The notes under the pieces: generated by a model | Seen by the model: only the letters and a program-made list of their open reading frames with translations | Database searches by the model: none | What the model was told of the DNA's origin: nothing | Source: an uncultured Propionibacteriaceae bacterium | GTDB lineage: Bacteria > Actinomycetota > Actinomycetes > Propionibacteriales > Propionibacteriaceae | Assembly: GCA_945875065.1 (NCBI GenBank) | Contig: CAMCJC010000090.1 | Location: 1-8,821 of the forward strand | Direction: 5' to 3' | DNA: 8,821 nt | Made by a program: the position numbers and the translations under genes | In this document: positions 1 through 5,752 of the stretch, piece after piece | Position numbering within the stretch: the first letter of the stretch is position 1 | How the letters are laid out: every line of letters begins with the position of its first letter

Positions 1-926
1 CATCGGTGCAGTACTGGGAGTACCTTGCCGACCGCAGCGGCTTGAATCTGACCGTCGTCAACCCGGCGGTCGATCCGACCTGGCGGTTCATGACCCTGGA
101 TACCGACGGCAAGATTCGTATGGACTGCTCGTCGCCGAATGCCATGGCCTCGCTCATCGCTAACCGCGAGAAATACGACATCGCCACCGGCAATGACGCA
201 GACTCCGACCGCCACGGCATCGTGACCCCCGATGCGGGGCTCATGAACCCGAACGCCTACCTGGCCGTCGCTATCTCCTACCTGTTCGCGAACCGCCCGG
301 GGTGGGCCGCCGACACGGGAATCGGAAAGACCCTGGTCTCCAGCTCCATCATCGACAAGGTCGCCGCGAAGCTGGGACGTCGCCTCGTCGAAGTGCCGGT
401 CGGCTTCAAGTGGTTCGTGCCGGGGCTGACTGACTCATCCCTGGGTTTCGGCGGCGAAGAGTCCGCTGGGGCTTCGTTCCTGGATCTTGAGGGCCGTACC
501 TGGACCACCGACAAGGACGGTCTCCTGCTCGCGCTGCTCGCCAGCGAGATCCTGGCCGTCACCGGCTCGTCACCCAGCCAGCTGTACGCCGATCTGGAGG
601 CCGAATTCGGCACGTCGTTTTACGCGCGTATCGACGCCGACGCGAACCGCGAACAGAAGGCGCGCCTTGCTGCGCTGGCACCCTCGGACGTCAAGGCCTC
701 GCAGTTGGCTGGTGAACCCATCACCGCGATCCTCACCAACGCGCCCGGCAATGGCGCCGCGATCGGCGGCATCAAGGTGACCACCGAATCTGGCTGGTTC
801 GCGGCCCGCCCGTCCGGCACCGAAGACAAGTACAAGATCTACGCCGAGTCGCTCAAGGACGCGGCCCATCTGGCGCAGCTCCAGGCGGAGGCGAAGACGG
901 TCGTCGACGCCGCGCTGCAGGCCTGA
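1..926 (+). CDS. pgm: Phosphoglucomutase (alpha-D-glucose-1,6-bisphosphate-dependent), C-terminal part
   Basis: The enzyme interconverts glucose 1-phosphate and glucose 6-phosphate in the cytosol, linking glycolysis with glycogen, trehalose and UDP-glucose synthesis. About 307 residues are visible, so the gene is cut by the left edge; family members such as E. coli Pgm have about 546. The reading frame is open to the edge, and the GTG at 6 is internal, not a start. Numbering from that GTG, the metal-binding loop GNDADSDRHG is at 62-71 (Asp64, Asp66, Asp68), the sugar-recognition segment GFGGEESAG at 147-155, and the phosphate-binding loop RPSGTED at 268-274. These motifs match the bacterial Pgm subfamily rather than phosphomannomutase/PgcA or GlmM. 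The catalytic phosphoserine lies upstream, outside the window. The stop is TGA at 924-926. The gene converges on the PH-domain gene with a 16-nt gap holding half of a hairpin. Subfamily assignment is confident. Confidence 0.96.
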   Translation, partial: SVQYWEYLADRSGLNLTVVNPAVDPTWRFMTLDTDGKIRMDCSSPNAMASLIANREKYDIATGNDADSDRHGIVTPDAGLMNPNAYLAVAISYLFANRPGWAADTGIGKTLVSSSIIDKVAAKLGRRLVEVPVGFKWFVPGLTDSSLGFGGEESAGASFLDLEGRTWTTDKDGLLLALLASEILAVTGSSPSQLYADLEAEFGTSFYARIDADANREQKARLAALAPSDVKASQLAGEPITAILTNAPGNGAAIGGIKVTTESGWFAARPSGTEDKYKIYAESLKDAAHLAQLQAEAKTVVDAALQA

Positions 927-933
927 ACCACGC

Positions 934-958
934 GGCCGCCGGCTACGTGCCGGCGGCC
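934..958. terminator. Shared bidirectional hairpin between pgm and the PH-domain gene
   Basis: A perfect 10-bp inverted repeat (GGCCGCCGGC at 934-943, GCCGGCGGCC at 949-958) flanks a 5-nt loop, TACGT. It sits 8 nt past the pgm stop and covers the stop and last codons of the convergent gene, so it can fold in either transcript. Neither side has a run of U residues, which is usual for actinobacterial stem-loop terminators. The structure is certain in the sequence; terminator function is inferred from position. Confidence 0.65.
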
Positions 959-1497
959 TCCTCCGGGTCCTCCTCGTCCTTCAGCTCCATCTTCTGGCGC
1001 AGTCCAGCCCGTTGGATGACCTCTTGGATCTTCAGGTCCCGCTCTCCTGGCGCCGCAACATAACGGATCTCTCTGAGCCCCTGGGCCTGCGCGGCCGACT
1101 CAAAGACTAGATGCCCGTAGTCAAAGACCTTTCCCCAGAACGGCTGGATCAGCGAGATATCAAGGATCCTCGTCATCGGCATCGTCGCCAGGTGTGTGTT
1201 AAACACCCCGTGGATGCGGAAGACCCGCATGTTCGTGATAACGAATCGGTCCATGTGCATGATGTGAGCCCGCCAGAGCCCGTACCCCAGGGCCGCGAGA
1301 CCTGCAGCCATCGGGATCCAAAACAGATCCCGCATAGGCACCATCAGAAGAAACAGTGGGATGCTCGTCGCCATCAGACCGACCCACGGCACGATCACGA
1401 CCCAGTGTTTTTGCACCTGGTCGATCACCTGCTCCCCCTCCTTGCGCAGCAGGTGACGGTCGATGTCGGGTTCGAGGATCCCGGCGAGCAAGCCCAA
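943..1497 (-). CDS. Bacterial PH-domain (bPH2, DUF304-like) membrane protein
   Basis: This 184-residue protein has two adjacent hydrophobic segments (about 32-54 and 57-75), then a bacterial pleckstrin-homology-like domain at about 80-165 containing DRFVITNMRVFRIHG, the usual PH-domain strand pattern. An acidic tail follows (DEEDPEE, 174-180). The layout resembles YdbS/YdbT-like membrane PH proteins, whose biochemical role is poorly known. The proposed start is a TTG 1 nt after the stop of the upstream 51-codon gene. No clear Shine-Dalgarno precedes it, so translation probably depends on termination-reinitiation. The next ATG (residue 42) falls inside the first membrane segment and is unlikely. 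Expression from a promoter upstream of the small gene is inferred. The family is confident, the exact start less so. Confidence 0.85.
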   Translation of the reverse strand: MGLLAGILEPDIDRHLLRKEGEQVIDQVQKHWVVIVPWVGLMATSIPLFLLMVPMRDLFWIPMAAGLAALGYGLWRAHIMHMDRFVITNMRVFRIHGVFNTHLATMPMTRILDISLIQPFWGKVFDYGHLVFESAAQAQGLREIRYVAAPGERDLKIQEVIQRAGLRQKMELKDEEDPEEAAGT

Positions 1498-1498
1498 G

Positions 1499-1654
1499 CT
1501 AACGCGCCAGCTGTGTGAAGAAACGTGCGATTGACTCGAAGCCGCCCAGAAAGCCTCGGACGGCGTTCGCCGCGTCCTCCGGACGCGTGAATAGATAGAA
1601 GACCACGAACGAGATCCCGAGGACCATCAGGACCTTCTTGATCCAGTCAACCAT
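1499..1654 (-). CDS. Small single-pass membrane protein (51 aa), hypothetical
   Basis: I do not recognise a named family. The 51 residues begin MVDWIKKVLM. They hold one hydrophobic helix at about 6-22 and then a TRPEDAANA segment leading into an amphipathic, probably membrane-associated helix at about 28-50 (AVRGFLGG...IARFFTQLAR). A GGAGG Shine-Dalgarno lies 6 nt before the ATG, strong support for translation. The gene ends 1 nt before the TTG start of the PH-domain gene, so the two form a coupled operon and their products may act together at the membrane. The frame stays open far upstream on this strand, but that extension is antisense to mce and the coiled-coil gene and is not coding. Reality of the gene is likely; the function is unknown. 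Confidence 0.75.
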   Translation of the reverse strand: MVDWIKKVLMVLGISFVVFYLFTRPEDAANAVRGFLGGFESIARFFTQLAR

Positions 1655-1660
1655 ATGATG

Positions 1661-1665
1661 CCTCC
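1661..1665 (-). promoter_or_regulatory. Shine-Dalgarno GGAGG of the 51-aa membrane protein
   Basis: On the minus strand GGAGG is followed by a 6-nt spacer and the ATG at 1654-1652. This site fixes the start of the small gene and argues against the much longer open frame that runs through it. Confidence 0.75.
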
Positions 1666-1804
1666 AGCTCTCAGGGGGAAGAACGCTGCAAACCAACGCC
1701 TTCCAGTGTGCCCGATCGCGCCAAGCCCCGCCGAGTCGACGCGCCGCCCACGTCAGGACGGCCCCGCCGCCGACCTTCGATCGGGCAAGTGGAACAATAG
1801 CCCC

Positions 1805-2254
1805 ATGGAGAATCAAGACCTGTTCATCTGCATCGATCACGTCGGTCTCGCTGTCCCGGATCTCGACGAGGCCATCAAGTTCCACACCGAGGTCTTCGGT
1901 TGGCGGGAACTGCACCGCGAGGTCAACGAGGAGCAGGGCGTGGCCGAGGCCATGATCGGCACCGGCACCCAGGGCGAGGAGAACGCCAAGGTGCAGTTGC
2001 TCGCTCCCCTCAACGAGAACTCGACCATCGCCAAGTGGCTCGGTCGCAACGGCGGCCCCGGCATCCAGCAACTCGCGTACCGCGTTCACGACATCGACCA
2101 CGTGTGCAAGGTGCTGAGCGAGCGTGGCCTGCGCCTCCTCTTCCCCGAGCCGAAGCGCGGCACCGCTGACTCGCGCATCAACTTCGTTCATCCGAAGGAC
2201 GCGGGCGGTGTGCTCCTGGAGCTCGTCGAACCCGCCAAGGACGCTACCCACTGA
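1805..2254 (+). CDS. mce: Methylmalonyl-CoA epimerase
   Basis: The enzyme converts (S)- to (R)-methylmalonyl-CoA for adenosylcobalamin-dependent methylmalonyl-CoA mutase, in propionate, odd-chain and branched-chain metabolism. The 149-residue length fits the Propionibacterium shermanii enzyme (148), and the start MENQDLFICIDH aligns with its N-terminus, which decides the start. It has the two-repeat vicinal-oxygen-chelate (glyoxalase-like) fold: His12, Gln64 and Glu139 match metal ligands and Glu48 matches a proposed catalytic base. The remaining ligand position, His91 in P. shermanii, is Gln89 here (GPGIQQLAYRV). From memory, Gln also occurs there in mycobacterial homologues. No strong Shine-Dalgarno is visible. 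AACAAT sits 6 nt before the ATG and could be a weak -10, so a leaderless start is possible. A strong hairpin follows the stop. Confidence 0.95.
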   Translation: MENQDLFICIDHVGLAVPDLDEAIKFHTEVFGWRELHREVNEEQGVAEAMIGTGTQGEENAKVQLLAPLNENSTIAKWLGRNGGPGIQQLAYRVHDIDHVCKVLSERGLRLLFPEPKRGTADSRINFVHPKDAGGVLLELVEPAKDATH

Positions 2255-2265
2255 TATTTCCACTG

Positions 2266-2306
2266 ACGGATCGGTCGGTGAGCCTCGGGTTCGCCGACCG
2301 ATCCGT
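2266..2306 (+). terminator. Strong 19-bp hairpin after mce
   Basis: A perfect 13-bp inverted repeat (2266-2278 with 2294-2306) continues inward by six more pairs to a TCG loop (2285-2287). Two of the inner pairs, 2279:2293 and 2282:2290, are G-U wobbles in plus-strand RNA but would be A-C mismatches in minus-strand RNA. The structure is therefore fully paired only in the transcript coming from mce, which supports a plus-strand terminator 11 nt past its stop. There is no U-tract. Confidence 0.75.
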
Positions 2307-2319
2307 TGCCAGGAACCGG

Positions 2320-2325
2320 TAGGCT
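2320..2325 (+). promoter_or_regulatory. Possible -10 box (TAGGCT) for the DivIVA-like/AI-2E operon
   Basis: TAGGCT fits the actinobacterial TANNNT -10 pattern and lies between the mce hairpin and the Shine-Dalgarno of the next gene. It would give a leader of about 25 nt. No convincing -35 hexamer is seen; that region falls in the 3' arm of the hairpin. It is a weak call, resting mainly on the need for a promoter after a terminator. Confidence 0.35.
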
Positions 2326-2344
2326 TCGACTGGATCGAGACCGC

Positions 2345-2350
2345 AGGAGA
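2345..2350 (+). promoter_or_regulatory. Shine-Dalgarno AGGAGA of the DivIVA-like gene
   Basis: AGGAGA is followed by a 6-nt spacer and ATG at 2357. It selects this start over an in-frame start 17 codons upstream, which lies inside the hairpin. Confidence 0.75.
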
Positions 2351-2356
2351 CGTACC

Positions 2357-3421
2357 ATGACCGACGCCCGCACTGAGCAGCACGAGACGACCGGGCTGAA
2401 CCTCTTCGAGGAGAAGGCAAGCGCCGCTGGAGGCTTCCCAACGGCCATGCTCGGGTATGAACGCCAAGCGGTCGATCAATACATCAAGGAACTGGAGAGC
2501 CGCATCGTCGAACTGAAGGTGCAGCTCCGCGAACAGCGACTCACAACCACCCATGTGCAGGAGCAGGTTGGCACCACAGACTTCGCCAAGCTTGGCGCTC
2601 ACGCCCGCAGCCTTCTTGAGGCGGCCGAAGCACAGGCTCAGGAAATCGTGCGGCAGGCCGAGACCGAGTCCGATCGGATCCGGCTGGAGGCCCGCCGCGC
2701 CGCGTCTGAGATCAGGGAGTCCGCCCAGCAGGAAGCCGACGACGTGCGCCTCACCGGTCTGTCGAGCCTCAGGAAGCTGCGGCAGGAGCAGGCCGAGGCG
2801 GGAAAGAAGGTCTTGGAGTCCGCGCGTCGCGACGCCAATCTCATCAAGTCCGAAGCCGAGGCTCGCTCGAAGTCGATGCTGGAGGAGACGGCGCTGAAGA
2901 TCGCCGCCCAACTCGAAACCGCCCAGACCGATGCGGCCAGGCTCCGCACCGAGGCCGAGCGCGACATGACCGAGGCTCGAGCCAAGTTCGAGAAGGAGAC
3001 CGCTGAGGCGCTCGCCCGTCAGAAGGAGGCCGCCCAGCTGACTGAAGAAACCATCAAAAAGGCGCTTGCCGAGGCCCGAGGTCATGCCGACGAGGCCGTG
3101 ACTCAACTCGAAGAGGCACGCGCCGAGGCCAACACGGTTCGCACCAGCGCGATCGAAGAGGCAGAGCAGATTCGCACCACTGCCACCCGCGAAGGCGAGG
3201 AGGCGATCAATGCGATGCGCAACGAGATGACCGAGAAACAGAACGAACTGGAGGAGCGGCTCGCCTGGCGGAAGGAACAGCTGGAGCGAGAAATCGCGTC
3301 CCTCAACGCCCGCCGCACCTCGATCGTAGCCTCCATGCGGAACCTCAGAGCCATCGCCGAAGAGGCCGATGCCGACGAAGAGACCGTGCGGCACGAGAAG
3401 GGAACCGAGCAGCCCCGGTGA
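2357..3421 (+). CDS. DivIVA-domain coiled-coil protein, Scy/FilP-like polarity or cytoskeletal protein
   Basis: This 354-residue protein opens with a short disordered lead and then a DivIVA-type N-terminal segment at about 27-60 (FPTAMLGYERQAVDQYIKEL). In DivIVA this segment supports membrane binding and dimerisation. Nearly all the rest, about 80-340, is charged Ala/Glu/Arg-rich coiled coil. An 11-residue (hendecad) register is clear in 91-134, with Ile, Ile, Ile, Val at 97, 108, 119, 130, and recurs in 241-284. Hendecads are typical of the streptomycete polarity proteins Scy and FilP, whose genes I recall lying next to mce in Streptomyces, as here. It is much shorter than Scy. The expected role is a polar or septal scaffold for cell-wall growth; that is inference. 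The stop overlaps the next start (GTGA). It could also be an ordinary DivIVA/Wag31 paralogue. Confidence 0.82.
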   Translation: MTDARTEQHETTGLNLFEEKASAAGGFPTAMLGYERQAVDQYIKELESRIVELKVQLREQRLTTTHVQEQVGTTDFAKLGAHARSLLEAAEAQAQEIVRQAETESDRIRLEARRAASEIRESAQQEADDVRLTGLSSLRKLRQEQAEAGKKVLESARRDANLIKSEAEARSKSMLEETALKIAAQLETAQTDAARLRTEAERDMTEARAKFEKETAEALARQKEAAQLTEETIKKALAEARGHADEAVTQLEEARAEANTVRTSAIEEAEQIRTTATREGEEAINAMRNEMTEKQNELEERLAWRKEQLEREIASLNARRTSIVASMRNLRAIAEEADADEETVRHEKGTEQPR

Positions 3422-4764
3422 CCACCCAGGACGACGCTCCAGAGTCGGGAACACCGCAAAGCGAACCCGCTCCGGGGCCCACGAACGTCGCCCCCAGCCC
3501 GACAACCTCCGCCGGCGCTTCGCTTCCTGCCGATCGCAAGCGTCCCAAAGGGCTCGTGGCGCGGTTGGTGCGGCGCCGAAACGGGCGCCTGCGGAAGTGG
3601 AGTGCGCAAGCCAGGGATCAGCTCGGGGACCTGCTCGACGATGCCCAGCGCGGTGCCAAGCAGCTGCTGACCCCGGAGCCGGAGGAGCGAGTTGCCCCGG
3701 TACCCCCTGTCGTCATTACCAGCGACACTCCCAAGCTTCTCGGGTACTCGCCGTTCACGCTGGGCTTCATGGGCGCCCTCGGTGTGCTCATGGCGATCGC
3801 GCTCGTCGGAGCGGCCGCGAAGGTCCAGAACGTCCTGGTTCTAGTGGTGTTGTCGCTGTTCCTAGCCCTGGGCCTCAACCCGGCGGTCGAGTTCTTCACA
3901 CGACGCCGCGTCCCCAGGCCGCTCGCCGTCTTCATCGTCACGCTTGCCTTGTTTACGGTGCTGGTCCTTGGGCTGATCGCGGTCGTACCGGTTTTGACCG
4001 AGCAGGTGCAAAACCTGACCTATCGGGCGCCGTACTGGTTGGAGTTGTTGAACTCCAACGAAACCATCGCGCGCTGGAACCGGCAGTACAACATCATCGA
4101 TCGGGCCCAGCAGTACATCGTCTCCGGCGGCATCGTCCAGAACCTGTTCGGCGGCATCTGGGGCGCGGGCGTCCTGCTGGCCAACCTCATCTTCTCCCTG
4201 ATCATCACCCTTGTCCTGACGATCTATTTCTTGGCCTCGCTGCCCCTGATCAAGGAGGCCATCTACCAGATGGCTCCCGCCACCAGGCGTGCCCGAGCCC
4301 GGTACCTGGCCGACGAGATCTTCCGCGGCATCTCCGGGTACATCACTGGCATGTTCCTGATCGTGTCCGTGGCTTCCTTCTGTTCCTTCATCTTCATGAA
4401 CATCGTCGGCCTCGGCTCCTACTCCCTGGCGTTGTCGTTCGCCGTAGCGCTGTTCTGTTTCATCCCGCTCGTCGGCTCCACACTCGCGATGATCGCCGTC
4501 GCCATCGTCGGCTTCGTCACCTCCCCCACCATCGGGATCGCGACCATCATTTTCTTCCTCATCTACCAGCAATTCGACGCCTACGTCCTCTACCCCACCG
4601 TCATGAAGCAGACGGTGAAGGTGCCGGGTGCGCTAGTGGTGCTGTCCGCCGTGATCGGAGGGCTGCTGCTCGGGGTGATCGGCGCGATCATCGCGATCCC
4701 GACGACAGCCGCGATCTTGTTGCTGTATCACGAGGTGCTTCAACCTCACCTGGACGCCACGTGA
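3418..4764 (+). CDS. AI-2E family transporter / polytopic membrane protein
   Basis: This 448-residue protein begins with a hydrophilic, Pro- and Arg-rich cytoplasmic region of about 105 residues. Six to eight hydrophobic segments follow, at about 112-132, 136-155, 168-192, 245-273, 304-330, 335-360, 363-385 and 405-437. The C-terminal half has family hallmarks: FIPLVGS at 348-354, QQFDAYVLYPTVM at 384-396, and a Gly/Ile-rich last segment ending AIIAIPTT. Members of PF01594 include TqsA, implicated in autoinducer-2 export, and Na+(Li+)/H+ antiporters, so the substrate is open. The GTG start overlaps the upstream TGA by 4 nt with no good Shine-Dalgarno, implying translational coupling to the coiled-coil gene. 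A long open frame on the same strand in another phase (from 3369) is a GC-driven shadow. The gene ends 20 nt before nucS. Confidence 0.9.
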   Translation: MTTQDDAPESGTPQSEPAPGPTNVAPSPTTSAGASLPADRKRPKGLVARLVRRRNGRLRKWSAQARDQLGDLLDDAQRGAKQLLTPEPEERVAPVPPVVITSDTPKLLGYSPFTLGFMGALGVLMAIALVGAAAKVQNVLVLVVLSLFLALGLNPAVEFFTRRRVPRPLAVFIVTLALFTVLVLGLIAVVPVLTEQVQNLTYRAPYWLELLNSNETIARWNRQYNIIDRAQQYIVSGGIVQNLFGGIWGAGVLLANLIFSLIITLVLTIYFLASLPLIKEAIYQMAPATRRARARYLADEIFRGISGYITGMFLIVSVASFCSFIFMNIVGLGSYSLALSFAVALFCFIPLVGSTLAMIAVAIVGFVTSPTIGIATIIFFLIYQQFDAYVLYPTVMKQTVKVPGALVVLSAVIGGLLLGVIGAIIAIPTTAAILLLYHEVLQPHLDAT

Positions 4765-4785
4765 TCCTGGGGTAGGTTGGCCTCG
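4750..4785 (+). promoter_or_regulatory. Predicted leaderless promoter of nucS
   Basis: TAGGTT at 4773-4778 matches TANNNT and is followed by 6 nt and the GTG at 4785, placing transcription start at or next to the start codon. A possible -35, CTGGAC, is at 4750-4755 with a 17-nt spacer, inside the end of the AI-2E gene. The GG-rich stretch here could also act as a poor ribosome site. Confidence 0.5.
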
Positions 4786-5477
4786 TGCGTCTCGTCATTG
4801 CCCAGTGCCAGGTCGACTACGCGGGTCGGCTGAGTGCTCACCTGCCCATGGCCAAGCGGCTAATCATGATCAAATCCGACGGTTCGGTGTCGGTCCACGC
4901 CGATGACCGCGCCTACAAGCCGCTGAACTGGATGAGCGCGCCGTGCACGCTGACGGTCGAAGAACCCGACGAGGACGCCGCCGAGATCGGGGCCAACGAG
5001 GTGTGGTTCGTGCGGTCCAAAAGCGGCGACTCGCTGCGGATCTGCATCGGAGAGGTTGACCTCGACAAAGAGGTCGCATTCGGCGTCGACCCCGGGCTTC
5101 AAAAAGACGGCGTCGAGGCGCACCTCCAGGCGCTGCTAGCCGAGCATCCGAGCACCTTCGGCGAGGGTTGGAAACTCGTCAAGCGCGAGTATTACACGGC
5201 CATCGGTCCGGTTGATCTGCTGCTTCGCGACCCCGAAGGACTGCACGTCGCGGTCGAAGTGAAACGGCGGGGCGAAATCGACGGCGTCGAACAGCTCACC
5301 CGCTACCTGGAACTCATGAACCGAGACCCGCAGTTAGCCCCGGTGCGGGGGGTATTCGCCGCGCAGCAGATCAAGCCACAGGCGGCGACCCTGGCGGCGG
5401 ACCGCGGCATCGCATGCCAGGTCCTCGATTACGACGCCCTGCGTGGCATGGACGACGCCGAGGATCGGCTGTTCTGA
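4785..5477 (+). CDS. nucS: Mismatch-specific endonuclease NucS/EndoMS
   Basis: NucS is the non-canonical mismatch-repair nuclease of Actinobacteria and some archaea; it makes staggered double-strand cuts at mismatches. The 230 residues fit the family (226 in M. tuberculosis). The N-terminal DNA-binding and dimerisation half carries SVHADDRAYKPLNWM at 36-50. The C-terminal RecB-like nuclease half has GPVDLL (Asp144) and EVKRRGEIDGVEQLTRYLE (Glu158, Lys160, Gln170). The active-site residues are all present. The end, DRLF, resembles the short C-terminal sequence reported to bind the beta sliding clamp in corynebacterial EndoMS. The GTG start aligns with the RLVIAQC opening of homologues and sits 6 nt after a -10-like box, suggesting a leaderless mRNA. 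The TGA shares one base with the ATG of the next gene. No mutS or mutL is in the window. Confidence 0.97.
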   Translation: MRLVIAQCQVDYAGRLSAHLPMAKRLIMIKSDGSVSVHADDRAYKPLNWMSAPCTLTVEEPDEDAAEIGANEVWFVRSKSGDSLRICIGEVDLDKEVAFGVDPGLQKDGVEAHLQALLAEHPSTFGEGWKLVKREYYTAIGPVDLLLRDPEGLHVAVEVKRRGEIDGVEQLTRYLELMNRDPQLAPVRGVFAAQQIKPQAATLAADRGIACQVLDYDALRGMDDAEDRLF

Positions 5478-5752
5478 TGGCCCGCCGCCCGTCGAAGCAT
5501 CTGAGGCCCGCCCGTCCCCTGGATACCGCCCGGTTCGCTCGGCGCGAGGCGAAACGCAGCGGCTGCTATCTGGTGCGCAATATCCCAGCGGGGCACTCAA
5601 GCAAGACCTACACCTGTCCCGGCTGCACCAAGGCCATCCCCGCTGGGATGCAACACCTGGTGGCCTGGCCCGAGGAACCAGCCCTCGGCTTCGACACCGG
5701 CGTGGAGCAACGCCGGCACTGGCATCCGCACTGCTGGAGGTTGTTTCGATGA
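5477..5752 (+). CDS. Small putative zinc-binding protein linked to nucS (hypothetical)
   Basis: The 91-residue protein has a basic, Arg-rich first 28 residues and then a compact Cys/His domain: CPGC at 47-50, His60 (MQHLVAWPEE), and RRHWHPHCW at 79-87 (His81, His83, Cys86). The CxxC...HxxC-like spacing suggests a zinc finger of treble-clef or PARP-finger type; this is inference. I recall similar proteins after nucS in other actinobacteria, often labelled 'ATP/GTP-binding protein', although no nucleotide-binding P-loop is visible. The start ATG overlaps the nucS stop by one base (TGATG), with GAGGA 12 nt upstream. Its own stop overlaps the next start (ATGA). Such coupling to a mismatch nuclease, plus a basic tail, is compatible with DNA binding, but the function is unknown. 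Confidence 0.8.
   Translation: MARRPSKHLRPARPLDTARFARREAKRSGCYLVRNIPAGHSSKTYTCPGCTKAIPAGMQHLVAWPEEPALGFDTGVEQRRHWHPHCWRLFR
5736..5740 (+). promoter_or_regulatory. Shine-Dalgarno GGAGG of the alpha/beta hydrolase
   Basis: GGAGG lies 8 nt before ATG 5749, inside the last codons of the preceding gene. It picks this start over the long open frame upstream. Confidence 0.7.

Noticed and set aside
6..8. GTG at position 6 as the start of pgm
   Set aside because: The frame is open to the window edge, and the protein lacks the N-terminal half of the family, including the phosphoserine loop, so this is an internal Val codon.
1655..1804. N-terminal extension of the epimerase by 50 codons from ATG 1655
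   Set aside because: The extension has no homology to the family, and ATG 1805 matches the N-terminus of the Propionibacterium enzyme and its usual length.
1794..1816. Minus-strand promoter for the 51-aa/PH operon (TATTGT at 1799-1794 with TTGATT at 1816-1811)
   Set aside because: The hexamers look good, but the spacer is only 11 nt, and the leader would be about 130 nt. I cannot support it without mapping data.
1655..3505. Very long minus-strand open frame (about 617 codons upstream of the 51-aa gene)
   Set aside because: It is antisense to mce and the coiled-coil gene, shows no recognisable domain, and its Leu/Gly-rich composition is the expected reverse reading of Glu/Ala-rich GC codons. 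Only its last 51 codons, with their own Shine-Dalgarno, are kept.
3369..4775. Plus-strand open frame of 468 codons in a different phase over the AI-2E gene
   Set aside because: The product is Arg/His/Pro-rich low-complexity sequence without domains, while the overlapping frame encodes a clear AI-2E family protein.
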